DNA of 64,000 bases from Myotis daubentonii (GCF_963259705.1 NC_081842.1:42414803-42478802), one strand, 5' to 3'. Shown: positions 44,997 through 56,780, counted from the first letter of the stretch. A program made the numbers and translations. Notes: generated by a model from the letters alone, not told the origin.

Positions 44997-45939
44997 GGTG
45001 CCCGCAGCACTCTCCCTACATTCCTCTCAGCGCTGCACTCACGTAGATGTGTTCAATCCCTTCTCCTGGCTAATCTCTCTCAAGTTCACTCAAGGTCATT
45101 TCATTGCTGAGAGTTGATCCTTTGGATTGGTGAGTGCTCACAGGATTACAGGCCCAACAGATTACCAGATTTCCTCATTTGGAAATGGAAGGAAAACTTG
45201 GGGATGAGGACGTCGGGATAGAGAGGGAAATCTGAAAGTCCATGAGAGTCAGAATTTTTGGGGGGGATCACATCATGAGACATACAGCAGGCTACTGGAA
45301 TATAAAATAAAATAATAGGGATACTTTTTTTATAGAATGCTCTGAAGAAAATTTATTTCAGGCCCCAATTCTCCCCTCTTTCTCTTCCAACCTCTTCAGG
45401 CTGCCAAGGAATTCAATCCAGAGAATTAACAATGCAGCCAACAGAAATCACTGTCTAGGCAACATCAATATGTTGCACCATCTGTGCAACACGATTTAGC
45501 ACAATGGTAAAGACTCAGATCCTAAAATGGGATGCAGAGTATCTCCTGAACTACTTCTAGATCAGGTGCAAATACATTATCATGACTGTAGTGAAGGAAG
45601 TTCTTTGATCTGACCACAACTTCTCCCCAACTTACTACCTCTTGGGGAAAAGTGAGTTCACCTTTATGAACTGTGCTGTGCAGAATGTGGTATATTCAGA
45701 GGAAGGCCACTTTTTCATAATGCATTTTATTTTTGGTCCTTCAAGCTTAATGGTTTTGCTTATTAATGTTGTACTCTAATATTTAAGGAAAGAGCACAAT
45801 GTGAAATGTCAGATAAGTAATAAATAATTTTGCATACAAACTTCTAATTTTTATTCATATGATTTAAGCTTAAAGTCCAGAGTAAGGCTTGTAGCTGGCC
45901 AAGAAGAAACTGGAAGACCCTTTTTATTAAAAAATAAAA
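44997..45939. other. unannotated intronic sequence
   Basis: No feature recognised. Confidence 0.3.
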
Positions 45940-46899
45940 ATTTAGGAAGAGGGTAAAATTTACATATGTTGAAGTACTCAAATCTGAAGTGAAATTCATT
46001 GTAATGAATTTTGACAAATGGATACATCCATAAAACTCATACCCCTTTCAAGATAGAAGGCATTTCCATCCATAGAAAAGAAAGGACTTCACCTGTTCTT
46101 TCCTGGGCAAACCTAGCCCCCAAGCGACTGACCACTGTTGTATTTGTTTTTCAATAAAGACTAGTTTTGCCTGTTCAAAACGTTCATATAATGTAATCAT
46201 ACAGTATATATTATTTGTGTTTAGCTTCTGTCTCTCAGGATAACGTTTGAGATTCATCCATGTTGTATCAATAGTTCATTCATTTTTTATTGCTCAGTCA
46301 GATCCCATCATACGGATGGTACAGTTTGTCTATTCTGCTTATAGACATTTGGGGATTTACCCCCCCCCCCATTATGAATAATGTTGCTGTGAACATTCAT
46401 GTAAAGGTCTTTGTGTGGACATGTTTGCATTTCTCTTGGATAAACACCTAGGAATGGTATTGCTAAGACAAAGGAGAGGTGTATATGTGACTTGTAAGAA
46501 ACTGTCAAACTTTTTCTCAAATAGGTTCTATCAGAAGGCTTTTTACGATTACAGACTGCTCTGTTTAGTAAGCCTCAGAGTCAGTTCTTCGTTAGTGTTA
46601 AATGCATGTAAAGTACTTTAAGAAAAATTTCTGGGTTTTGTTTGGGTAGTGCTTTTTAAATTTTGTTTTTAAATCGATATACAGAATAATTCACTCTTTT
46701 TGGTGTACAATTTAAAATGCATGAAGTCATTTAACCATCACCACAATCAGTATATGAAATAGTTCCATCATCCCTTTGTAGTCAAATCACTCCTTCCCAC
46801 CATTAATCCCTGGTAACCACTCCATCCCTATAATTTTACCCTTTCCGAATGTCATATAAATGGAATCATTTAGTATGCACCTTTTAAGTTTCCGAATGT

Positions 46900-47108
46900 C
46901 ATATAGAAAGGGAGTGGACTGACAATTCTTGGGGGGAAAGGGGTGTGGGGGTGCAGGAAGAGACTGGACAAAAATCGTACACCTATGGATGAGGACAGTG
47001 GGAGGGGTAAGGGCAGAGGGTGGGGTGGGAACTGGGTGGAGGAGAGCTATGGGGGGAAAAAAGAGGAACAACTGTAATAATCTGAACAATAAAGATTTAA
47101 TTAAAAAA
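46900..47108 (+). mobile_element. 5'-truncated HAL1 (3' UTR only)
   Basis: 'agaaagggagtggactgacaattctt' through 'gaacaataaagatttaatt' and A tail matches the last 200 bp of the HAL1 copies. The target 'aaatggaatcatttagtatgcacc' is duplicated (from about 46858 and from about 47109). About 24 bp of extra sequence sits between the left TSD and the element. Confidence 0.85.
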
Positions 47109-47803
47109 TAAATGGAATCATTTAGTATGCACCCTTAGCATCATGCATTTCAGATGTATTTATGTTGTCATGTGTATCAATAATTTTATTGTTAAGTATT
47201 CCATTGTGCAAATGTTCCACAGGTTGTTTATCCATTCCTCAGGGGAGGGACATTTGGGTTCTTTCCAGTTTTCAGTGATAAAGAATAAAGTTTCTATAAA
47301 TATTCACAAACAGATTTTTGTGTGACCGTAAATTTTTCTTTCTCTTGGAGTGGGATTACCGGTTGTATAGTGTTTAACTTTGTAAGCAACTGCCCAGTGT
47401 TTTCCAAAGTGGCTGTGCCATTTTACATTCCCACCAACAGTGTGTGAGGTCCAGTCCCTCCCTCCTCGCCGTGACTTTTTATTGTCTTTTTTCTTTAACC
47501 ACTCTGATAGGTGTGCAATTTCTCTGATGGCTGCTGATGTTGAGCATATTTTCATGTGCTTATTTTCCATCTGTATATCTTCTTTGGTAAAGCAGTCATT
47601 CAAAATTATGCCCATTGTAAAACTGTGCTGTTCATTTTTCTTTATTGTTAAGAGTTCCTTATAGATTCTGGATACAAGTCCTTTGTCAGACAGGTGATTT
47701 CCCCAATTTTTCCCCAGTTGGTGGGCTGTGTTTTCATTCTCTTATCAGTGTCTTCTGTGGAGCAAAAATTTTACTGAAGTCTAATTAACAAATGTTTCTC
47801 TTT

Positions 47804-48008
47804 TTTATTTTTTTTTAACTGATTTAGAAAGAGAGGAAGGGAGAGAGAGAAACATTGATGTGAGAGAAATATCGATCAGTTGCCTCCTGTATACCCCCAA
47901 CCAGGGATCGAACCCACAACCTGGGTATGTGGCCCGACCAGGAATCAAAGCGGTGACCTTCTGGTGGACGGGACAACACTCAACCAACTGAACCACACTG
48001 GCCAGCGC
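47804..48008 (-). mobile_element. Ves-type SINE, older subfamily
   Basis: A minus-strand copy with an imperfect TSD (aacaaatgtttctctttt and aacaaatttttctttt). Its divergence suggests an older insertion. Confidence 0.88.
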
Positions 48009-48566
48009 AACAAATTTTTCTTTTATGAATATTACTTTTGGTGTCAGCCTAAGAATTCATTGTCCAACCAAGGTCACATAGATTTTCTCCTATTTTTCCT
48101 AAAAGATTTCTAATTCTGTTTTACATTTAGGTCCGTGATCCACTTTGAGTTAATTTTTGTATATGGGGTGAGGCACAGGTCAAGGTACATTTTTTTTTGT
48201 ACACAGATGTCTAAATTTTCAAGCACCTTTTGTTGAAATTGCATTTATACTTTTTTCCATTGAACTGCCTTCACACCTTTGTCAAAAATTAATTAATCAT
48301 ATTGTATGGGACTATTTTTGGTTCTCTATTCTTTTCCATTGATCTATGCTTCTGTCCTTTCCCAAATACCACATTGTCTTGATTATTTTGCTTCATAGTA
48401 AGTCTTTAAATTAGGTACTGTGAATCCTCCAACTTTGTTCTTTTTTTTTTTTTTTAAAAAAAAGCTATTTTAGTTCCTTTCGCCTATTATAGTACCTGTT
48501 ATCTAATTCTAAATCTTAGAACCAGCTGGTTGATTACTACAAAAAAACCTGATAAACTTTTGACTG

Positions 48567-49017
48567 TGAAAGGACAGAACAGGACTGATAGCTGTGTTCC
48601 TAACTCCTCTTCCAGCAAAAGCCATAGAATGTATCAGTTACTCAGCCTGCCCTTATTTCAGCCAATGGGAATGCAAGGGAAAACAAACTCAAGGCCGAAA
48701 GTATGCTGAACACCCCCCTGTCTTTGTGTAACCAGATCCTAACTGCACCCTGCCCTTGCATCACTAGCCCCTGGCCCTCACTCAACCAACCGGAATTGGC
48801 CAAATCAGTGGTCCAAGTGTGCCCCCACGCCCCGACCCAAAGCCCTATAAATTCTTTGTTCTCTTGGAACTCTGGGCTCTCTTGCACCCTATCGCTGCTT
48901 CGGTAGGGGAGGCAGAGGGACCAAGCCCCGGGCTTGAATAAAGACTCTATGCTTTTGCATCGGACTCGGCGCTCCCTAGTGATGTCCTTTGGGGGATCTT
49001 GAAATCTGGGCATAACA
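48567..49017 (+). mobile_element. solo LTR, class I, related to 42726-43096
   Basis: It runs from TGAAAGGACAGAAC to 'ttgaaatctgggcataaca'. TATAAAT is at 48846-48852, AATAAA at 48937-48942, and it has the shared 'gcttttgcatcggactcgg' end. The flanks (gactg, gctgt) do not form an exact TSD, so the first base is slightly uncertain. Confidence 0.85.
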
Positions 49018-49739
49018 GCTGTAGTTATATTTAATTTATAGATCAATTTGAGGAGAGTTGACATCTAATATTGATTCTTCCCAACTTTAAACACAGACCA
49101 TGTATTATTTTTACAAGGATAGTTTCTCAAGTCCTTATGAAGCACCACATAATGCTCATTCTGCTCTCATTTCTTCTACCATTTTTTTTTTTAAAAAAAG
49201 ATTATACCACAAAGCCACTGAAAATATGAACATGTTCTTTCTCTTTAAAATCTGGGTTAGTTTTCCCAAAGGACTAAGGGAAAAAAATGCTCACGCCACA
49301 CCTGAAGGGCAAACCAGATCTGAGTAGTGGAATTTTCCTTCTTGTTTCTATACCATATGTCAGGGTCTAAAATCCCATTTCACGGCCTGAGGGATTTTTC
49401 CTCCTTTGCAAGCAAAAGTTCTGTTGGTTGCTGGAGAGAGAAACACTGCAATGGAAACAAAGTGGAATGAAAAGTAGAGGGATGTGGGTCCAGGAGACCC
49501 ACCTTTCTAAGGCCTGTGCCAGATCTTCCTCACATGTAGGGGAGAAAAAAAGAGGACAGAGAAGGGAGCCACTGGGGAAGGAAGAAGCCAGTAAAATGGT
49601 GAATAGAAGAGCCTGTGAAACGCCCAGAAGCTGGGTGGCCAGAGGACATTTTAAAATAGTGATGCCTCCAGCTTAATTTCAAAGTATCTGTGTGTTAGAC
49701 CATAAACATCTCCTCTCCCATCTTCAGAAAATTCCCCTC
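49018..49739. other. unannotated intronic sequence
   Basis: No feature recognised. Confidence 0.3.
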
Positions 49740-49957
49740 GCCCAGCCAGTGCGGCTCAGTATTTGAGTGTCGACCCATGCACCAGAGGTCACTGGTTCCA
49801 TTCCTGGTTGGGGCACATGCCTGGGTTGTGGGCTCAATCCCCAGTGGGGAACATGCAGGAGGCAGCCGATCAATGTTTCTCTCTCATCAATGTTTCTACC
49901 TCTCTCTCCCTTCCTCTTTCTCTAAAATCAATAAAAGCACTTAAAAAGAAAGAAAGA
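49740..49957 (+). mobile_element. Ves SINE
   Basis: A plus-strand copy of the 'gtgcggctcagtatttgagtgtc' subfamily, flanked by agaaaattcccctc and agaaaatcccc. Confidence 0.9.
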
Positions 49958-50588
49958 AAATCCCCCTGTACCCCACCTCCCAATCTTCTATACAGATACG
50001 TTTTGAGATACTGGGGGAAAGAGTTAAATTTCATAATTGGGTCACCCCAATGCAAAAGCAAGGCAGTATATGCAGAAGCCAGAAAATCAGACACCCAATG
50101 AAATAAGGGAGGGACTGGGAACTGATGGACAGATGGTTGACTCTGCCTAAAGTTTTCTTATGTTTGCTTAACAGCAACTGTCAGCTCTAGGAGGCCATCC
50201 ATTCATTATTCCAAGCCCCAAGGATGGCACTAGGGCTGCAGCAGTGGAAGAAGAGGCCTGGATCTGGCCACTCCTTCCCACCCTGTCCCCAGGTCAAGAC
50301 ACGGATACCTGGCCATGTCAAAACTATGGAGGCCCTCAGTAATGTGGTTAGTCTTAAATTGGTTATGTAAATAAGGAGAAACAGGCAGGAGGACGTCTAG
50401 TTCCTCAGTAATTGAATTAATTATAGCTTTCTTGGGTACAAAAAGAGTTAAAATGAATTCAAACTGATCGGATAATGGGTACAAACAAACAAAAGCCAGA
50501 CACACAAACCAAAACCTGGGCTGGACAAGATCTGGGATCAGATAACTAGACAGAGAAATCCAGAAGTAACTCTTCTAAGCTGGACAAG
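49958..50588. other. unannotated intronic sequence
   Basis: No feature recognised. Confidence 0.3.
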
Positions 50589-50594
50589 ACCAAC

Positions 50595-51023
50595 TGTGGG
50601 AAACCACCTATTGTCTTCACTAGCAGAGAAGCATAGACAGAGAACCCAGGTAGACAGAGAACCCAGAAGGCTGGTGACCTTTGAAGCCCTAGCAAAGGTC
50701 AGAGCTGTGCACCACCTCTGTTAATCCAGATAATGGTAGCTGAAGCAACCTCCCCACCTTTACTTATGTAAATCCTTATTGATCAAATAGTCTGTGTGTC
50801 ACTGGAACCTCCCTGCCTAAGGGCTATGGGTGTACCTCATACCAATAAAAGGTTGGTGAGGCCTGAGCACCAGTGAAGTCCTTCCTCTTGAGTTGGACTT
50901 ACCCGCCTGGCCCCCCAATATTTCCAAATTATCTCTTGTTTCTTCTCTTTCATGTGTGTGCGGCTCCTCTTCCAGATCCTGAAACCTGAACCACGCGGGA
51001 CGTGGAGGAAAACATTTACAACA
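50595..51023 (+). mobile_element. solo LTR with 6-bp TSD
   Basis: It begins TGTGGGAAACCACC and ends 'acatttacaaca', 429 bp. The TSD accaac is perfect at 50589-50594 and 51024-51029. It carries 'ccaataaaagg' near 50841. The 6-bp TSD points to a class II retrovirus. Its sequence differs from the LTR at 32005-32710. Confidence 0.88.
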
Positions 51024-51510
51024 ACCAACATGACCGAACATGTATACTTTGTACCTGATTTTCCTTCATAGTAAAGTCCTCTACATAGAGGTACTCTTCT
51101 ATACTAAACAAAAGTGCATGGTGCTGCTGTTACCTTGCCATTGTAACTTTGTCAGACTTTTTTTTTTCCTAAGGAAGTACAAGTAGGTAGGACTCCTAAA
51201 ACGTTCTTCCTTAACAAAGTCTTATTCCTAAGTATTATATATTTATTATGTCTAAAGACAAGGAAGTAAATCCTCAAGTTTTAAATGATAGCTTTTCTTT
51301 ACAAGAGAACCAAGACTCAGAGGCAAAGTGATGTGCTAAAGGCTGCACAGCTGTTTGCTGGCAAAGCCTGGGTACAGCCTTACTTCATTCTGGAAAGGCA
51401 GGAATTATCCTTGATATTCTCCACAGTAGAGAAAATGATCACCTCTAGAATCAGTATTATTTACACTGATTCTAAGGAATCCTGACTTAATAAATGACCA
51501 TTCTCTAGAT

Positions 51511-52210
51511 CAGTGATGGCAAACCTTTTGAGCTCGGCATGTCAGCATTTTGAAAAACCCTAACTTAACTCTGATGCTGTGTCACATATAGAAATGTTTT
51601 GATATTTGCAACTGAAAGGGCGAGGACTACGCCCTCCACCTTGCCCCAGGGTAAGGGCTACGCCCTCCACCTTGCCCCAGGGTAAGGGCTATGCCCTCCA
51701 TCTTACCTTGGCCATGTGCTCAGCAAGGCTTCTTCCCCGAAGCCAAGCCGCTGCTGGCCACGCCCAGGATTTCTCTGGACTGGCCAATGATAGTCAAGGG
51801 AAGTGCACGCCATTACTATGACCACATCCTGTGTAATGAGACACCGACTGGCGCCTGGCCAATCGGCAGGGCCCACAGTCCTTTCTCCTCCCCTTGGCCC
51901 AGCCCCCTATAAAGCCTCTCTCCACACAGAGTTCTCTCTCTCGGCCACTGGAGCTTACCGTTGCATCGGTGAGTGTGGCAGGGGAGCCAAACCTAGGTTT
52001 GAAATGAATGACTCTTTGCTTTTGCATCGGACTCGCTGGCTCCCTGTGGGTTCTTGGGAATCATGAAATCTGGGCACAACAGCAACCATAGTAAAACAAA
52101 GATTTATATTTTTGATATTTATTTTATATATTTAAATGCCATTTAACAAAGAAAAATCAACCAAAAAAATGAGTTCGCGTGTCAGAGGTGTCATAGGTTC
52201 GCCATCACTG
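51511..52210 (-). mobile_element. non-autonomous hAT interrupted by an LTR
   Basis: A reverse-orientation copy of the element at 23264-23498, with ends CAGTGATGGCAAACC and GTTCGCCATCACTG. Its middle is interrupted by the LTR at 51613-52081. The flanks contain ctctagat on both sides (two extra bases on the right), consistent with an 8-bp hAT TSD. Confidence 0.9.
51613..52081 (+). mobile_element. solo LTR, class I, inserted in a hAT element
   Basis: It starts TGAAAGGGCGAGGACTACG and ends 'gaaatctgggcacaaca'. The TSD gcaac is perfect at 51608-51612 and 52082-52086. The empty site is visible in the intact hAT copy at 23264-23498. TATAAAG is at 51908. The expected AATAAA has become AATGAA. A 'gggtaagggctacgccctccaccttgcc' type unit is locally repeated near its start. 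Confidence 0.95.
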
Positions 52211-52220
52211 CTCTCTAGAT

Positions 52221-52489
52221 CATGGGTAGCTGTTATTATCATGACAACATTTGGGTTAATTTTTGTTTGGTACCCTTTACCAAAAGCTGGCGTTTCACAT
52301 TATAAATACAGTGGCATCTACTCAGACCTTAGAGTACCACATTCTATCTGAATAAATCTAACACCCAACTGAAATTCCATTTCTCTGCCTTCACCATCCA
52401 AATATGGACAATTCAAAGGCATAAGTCACAGTCATCTTCGATGCTCAGTGGAGCAATGAGGTAGCTAGTTTCCAAGGTGGCAACTATGG
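52221..52489. other. unannotated spacer
   Basis: Nothing recognised. Confidence 0.3.
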
Positions 52490-52639
52490 TAGGCAGAAAA
52501 AATGCCTTCCTCCTCTCCATCCCCAAAATACCTGTGTCCTGATACCCAGAAACTGTGTGGGTCAGGTTACATGGCAACAGGAATGAAGGTTGCAGATAGA
52601 ATTAAGTCTGCAAATCAGCTGACCTTAAAATAAGGAGGA

Positions 52640-53220
52640 CCCATTTGACCTAGTGATCCCACTTCTAGGAATATATCCCAAGAAACTAGAAACACCAATC
52701 AGAAAGGATATATGCACCCCTATGTTCATAGCAGCACAATTCACCATGGCTAAGATCTGGAAACAGCCTAAGTGCCCATCAGTAGATGAGTGTGGATTAA
52801 AAAACTGTGGTACATCTACACGATGGAATACTATGCTGCGGTAAAGAAGAAGTTCTTACCATCTGCAACAGCATGGATGGAACTGGAGAGCATTATGCTA
52901 AGTGAAATAAGCCAGTGAGAGAAAGATAAATATCACATGATCTCACTCATTTATGGAATATAATGAACAACATAAACTGATGGAAGAAAAACAGATCCAG
53001 AGACAGAGAAGCATCGATCAGATTGTCAAACCTCAGAGGGAAGGTAGGGGAGGGTGGGGCTAAGGGGGAGAGATCAACCAAAGGACTTGTATGCAAGCAT
53101 ATAGACCTAACCAATGGACACAGACAACAAGGGGGTGAGGGTATGACTGGGAGGATGGGGGGTAACATGGGGATAAGGACACATATGTAATAACTTAATC
53201 AATAAAAAATAAAATAAAAT

Positions 53221-53222
<2 letters not shown>
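52640..53222 (+). mobile_element. 5'-truncated L1 (end of ORF2 and 3' UTR)
   Basis: Starts within the ORF2 C-terminus ('cccatttgacctagtgatccc') and ends with an (AAAAT)n-like tail. It is more diverged from the window's young L1 copies than 2091-3373 is. Confidence 0.88.

Positions 53223-53261
<39 letters not shown>
53223..53261. repeat. (CA)n microsatellite at the L1 tail
   Basis: A pure CA run directly follows the L1 A-rich tail, a common place for microsatellites to arise. Confidence 0.95.
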
Positions 53262-53262
<1 letters not shown>

Positions 53263-53782
53263 AGGGCCCAATATAATCGCAAGGGTCCTTAAAAGTAGAA
53301 GAGAAAAATAAAAGAGAGAACCCTAGAGATGACAATACAAGAAAGACCAGATGTTGCTGCCTTTGAAGATGGAGGAAAAGGGCCACACGCCTAGGACTGC
53401 TGACAGCTTCCAAAAGCTGGAAAAGGCAAGAAAAAGAACCTCCAGAAAGGAATGCCACCACACCAACACCTTGATTTTAGCCCATGAAGACCTGTATTAA
53501 TGTCTGAGCTACAGAACTGCCAGAAAATGAATTTGTGCTGCTTTCAGCCATTAAGTTTGTGGTATTTGTTAAAGTGGCCATAGAAAATAAATATAGAAAA
53601 AAATAAATATTTAAAAAAAACAACAATTATACCCCTTTCTGGGCGGGCATGTTCATCCTCCCAGTAAGAAGGGGAGGAATGGCCCCTCCCCTTATATCTG
53701 GGCTGAGCCTGGGACTGCTTTGACCAGTAGATTTTGGAGGAAGCAACTTAAGGGGACTTCAAGCCCATTATCAAGAAGTCCT

Positions 53783-54015
53783 TGCTCTAGCAGGATTGAC
53801 TCAGTGGTTAGAGCATCAGACCCTGGACTGCAGGGTCATGGGTTTGATTCTGACAAGGGCACATACCTCGGCTGCAGGCTCAATCCCCAGCCCAGTCAGG
53901 ATGTGTCTCTCTCACATCAATGTTTCTCTCTCTCAGTCTCTCCTCCTCCCTTCCACTCTCTCTAAAAAAAATCAATGGAAAAAATATTCTTGGGCGAGGA
54001 TTAACAAAAGTAAAC
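53783..54015 (+). mobile_element. Ves-like SINE, same subfamily as 37704-37925
   Basis: Head 'aggattgactcagtggttagagcatcag' and the distinctive 3' text 'aaaatattcttgggcgagg' match the other divergent copy. Confidence 0.82.
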
Positions 54016-54429
54016 AAACAAACAAACATACAAAAAAGTTCTAACAGCTTCTGCTTTGTACCTATCAGAGACCTGGGCTTCTAGGTAAGAAGTACAGACT
54101 CCTGCTGGAGAAATGGCCACATGGGGAGACCCTGAAAGATGAGATACCACCCTGTAGAGAGAGAGACCACATGAGGGAATATCAAGGTGACAGCCATACA
54201 GCCCCAGTTGCCATCTGATTACAATCACTTGAGGGAATCATCATGAGATATAATTACATGGTTGTTTAGGAGTGGTTTATTACCCAACAACAAATAAAAC
54301 ACCAAAATACTATTCAACAACAGCAACAACAAAAGCTCATGGCCTACTAGGCATGTTGTATCACAAGAATAAGTCCCATTTAAATAAGCCTTCCTAAAGA
54401 AAAGTAATTTTCACTTACAAAATCAGTAT
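54016..54429. other. possible old repeat, unnamed
   Basis: 'gagacctgggcttctaggtaagaag' to 'acagccatacagcccc', together with 53640-53780 on the other side of the SINE, looks like an ancient mammalian repeat. I cannot name it. Confidence 0.35.
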
Positions 54430-55180
54430 ATACTTTCACTCCAGAGTCTTTGTTGAACAATTTAGAGAATATACCCATCTTAACAAATTAAGTCTTCTCA
54501 TCTGTGAACATGGAATGCCTTTCTATTTATTTAGGGCTTCTTTAATTTCACTTAACAATGATTTATAGTTCTTAAAGCACATGTGTTACACCTCTGTTAT
54601 CAAATTTATTCCTGAGTATTTTGTTCTTTTTGATGGTATTGTAAATTGAATTGTTTCTTAATTTCATTTCAGATTGTTCATTGCTACTGTTTAGAAATAG
54701 TTTGTTTTTGAATACTGACCCTGTATCCTGAGACCTTGAACTCATTTACTAATTCTAGTATATATTTTTTTAGTACATTACTTAGGATTTTCTGTACATA
54801 AAATGTCATCTGCAAATACACAGTAGTTTTACTTCTTTCTTTCAAATCTGGAGGCCTATTATTTCATTTTCTTGCCTAACTGTACTGGCTAGAATCTCTA
54901 ATACAATGCTGAATGAAAGTAGTGAGGATAAACATCCTTGCCTTGTTCCTGACTTTAATGGGAAAGCTTCCACTCATTTAGTATTAACTAGGATATTAGC
55001 TGTAGGGTTTTTTAAAAAATACCATTTATCAAATTGAGGAAAATCCCTTCTATTCCTAGTTTGTTGAGTGTGTTGTGTGTGTTTTTAATCACAAATAGGT
55101 ATGAAATTTTGTCAAATTCTTTTTCTGCTTCTACTGAGATGTTTATGTAGTTTTTGTCCTGTATTCTATTATGGTGTATT

Positions 55181-56388
55181 TTTTTTTAATTAAATCTTTA
55201 TTGTTCAGATTATTACATTTGTTCCTCTTTTTCCCCCCCCATAACTCCCCTCCTCCCAGTTCCCGCCCCACCCTCCGCCCTCACTCCCCACCCACTGTCC
55301 TCATCCATAGGTGCACGATTTTTGTCCAGTCTCTTCCCACATCTCTCACACCCCTTTCCCCCCGAAGAATAGTCAGTCCATTCCCTTTCTATGTCCCTGA
55401 TTCTATTATAATCAACAGTTCATTCTGTTCATCAGATTATTTATTCACTTGATTCTTAGATTCACTTGTTGATAGATGTGTATTTGTTGTTCATAATTTG
55501 TATCTTTACCTTCTTCTTCCTCTTCCTCTTCTTAAAGGATACCTTTCAGCATTTCATATAATCCTGGTTTGGTGGTGATGAACTCCTTTAGCTTTTCCTT
55601 ATCTGTGAAGCTCTTTATATCACCTTCAATTCTGAATGATAGCTTTGCTGGATAAAGTAATCTTGGTTGTAGGTTCTTGGTATTCATCACTTTGAATATT
55701 TCTTGCCACTCCCTTCTGGCCTGCAAAGTGTCTGTTGAGAAATCAGCTGACAGTCGTATGGGTATTCCCTTGTAGGTAACTGAGTTTCTTTCTCTTGCTG
55801 TTTTTAAGATTCTCTCTTTATCTTTTGCTCTTGGCATTTTAATGATGATGTGTCTTGGTGTGGTCCTCTTTGGATTCCTTTTGTTTGGGGTTCTCCGCGC
55901 TTCTTGGACCTGTAAGTCCATTTCTTTCACCAGGTGGGGGAAGTTTTCTGTCATTATTTCTTCAAATAGGTTTTCAATATCTTGCTCTCTCTCATCTTCT
56001 GGCACCCCTATAATTCTGATGTTGGTACGCTTGAAGCTGTCCCAGAGGCTCCTTACACTATCCTCGCATTTTTGGATTCTTTTTTCATTTTGCTTTTCCG
56101 GTTGGATGTTTTTTGCTTCCTCGCATTTCAAATCATTGACTTGATTCTTGCGCTCCTCTGGTCTGCTGTCGGGCATCTCTATAATATTCGTTATTTCAGT
56201 CCATGTATGCTTAATTTCTAGTTGGTTCCCCAATATAAGATCGAGGGTCTTATTAGTTTTCGTGTAGATCTCATTAAGTTTATCGGCAGCTTCTAAACAG
56301 TTCTTGAGAGACCTTAAAAGTGTGGTTCTGAACTCTATCTCTTCCATTGACAATTTTGTCCTGTTTCTTTGTCTCCGCATTTTGTTCT
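55181..56388 (-). mobile_element. HAL1, 5'-truncated at the ORF1 start
   Basis: It runs on the minus strand from a few bases before the ORF1 ATG to the 'gaacaataaagatttaatt' end. The TSD atggtgtatt lies at 55171-55180 and 56389-56398. Nearly identical to 28691-30596 over the shared part. Confidence 0.92.
55532..56380 (-). CDS. HAL1 ORF1 protein, 282 residues, intact
   Basis: The same layout as the frame at 29046-29894: N-terminal coiled coil, RRM-like part and C-terminal domain, ending GLYEMLKGIL. The two differ at only five residues: R/W in HT(R/W)TEI, QT/EM in NII(QT/EM)PDS, E/D in FST(E/D)TL and Q/D in IEG(Q/D)IKSF. The frame is open from start to stop, but truncation has removed all of the 5' UTR promoter, so expression would need an outside promoter. 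Transposon-encoded. Confidence 0.92.
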   Translation of the reverse strand: MRRQRNRTKLSMEEIEFRTTLLRSLKNCLEAADKLNEIYTKTNKTLDLILGNQLEIKHTWTEITNIIEMPDSRPEERKNQVNDLKCEEAKNIQPEKQNEKRIQKCEDSVRSLWDSFKRTNIRIIGVPEDEREQDIENLFEEIMTENFPHLVKEMDLQVQEARRTPNKRNPKRTTPRHIIIKMPRAKDKERILKTARERNSVTYKGIPIRLSADFSTDTLQARREWQEIFKVMNTKNLQPRLLYPAKLSFRIEGDIKSFTDKEKLKEFITTKPGLYEMLKGIL

Positions 56389-56780
56389 ATGGTGTATTAT
56401 ATCAGTTGATTTTCAGATGTTAAACCAACCTTGCTTTCCTGAGATAAATCCCACGTGATCATGGTGTATAATCCTTTTTCCTATGTTGCTAGATTTGGTG
56501 CTAGTATTTTGTTGAGGCTTTTTGTGTCTATATGCCTAAGAGATATTGGCCTAGGTGTGTTGTTGTTGTTTTTCCTTGCAATGTCTTTGTCTGGTTTTGT
56601 ATTATGGTAATACTGGCTTTCTAAAATGAGCTGAGGAATATTCCCTCCTCTTCTTTTTTGAAGAGTTTGTGAAGAGTTGGTATTAGTTCTTCTTTAAATG
56701 TTTGGTATAATTCACCAGTGAGGGCATCTGATGTTGAATTTTCCTCTGTGTAAATGCTTTGTGAGCATTAAAGTAGGCTA

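Larger units (their letters stand above)
45940..48480 (-). mobile_element. old L1 sequence (antisense), interrupted
   Basis: Runs such as 'gtttgagattcatccatgttgt', 'ggataaacacctaggaatgg', 'catttcagatgtatttatgttgtca' and 'ttgattattttgcttcat' are antisense L1 3' and ORF2 text, probably from more than one old copy. It is interrupted by a HAL1 tail (46900-47108) and a Ves SINE (47804-48008). No open frame survives. Confidence 0.75.
52490..53610 (+). repeat. ancient mammalian interspersed repeat, split by an L1
   Basis: 52490-52639 and 53262-53610 join as one old repeat ('gaaggttgcagatagaattaag', 'gggcccaatataatcgcaagggtcc', 'ctttgaagatggagg', 'accttgattttagccc'). It resembles the repeat at 4875-5240. 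The subfamily is not named. Confidence 0.6.
54430..56780 (-). mobile_element. old L1 (antisense), split by a HAL1
   Basis: 54430-55170 and 56399-56780 are antisense ORF2 text of one old L1 ('tttatttagggcttctttaatttc', 'gagataaatcccacgtgatcatgg'). They are separated by the HAL1 at 55181-56388. Confidence 0.82.
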
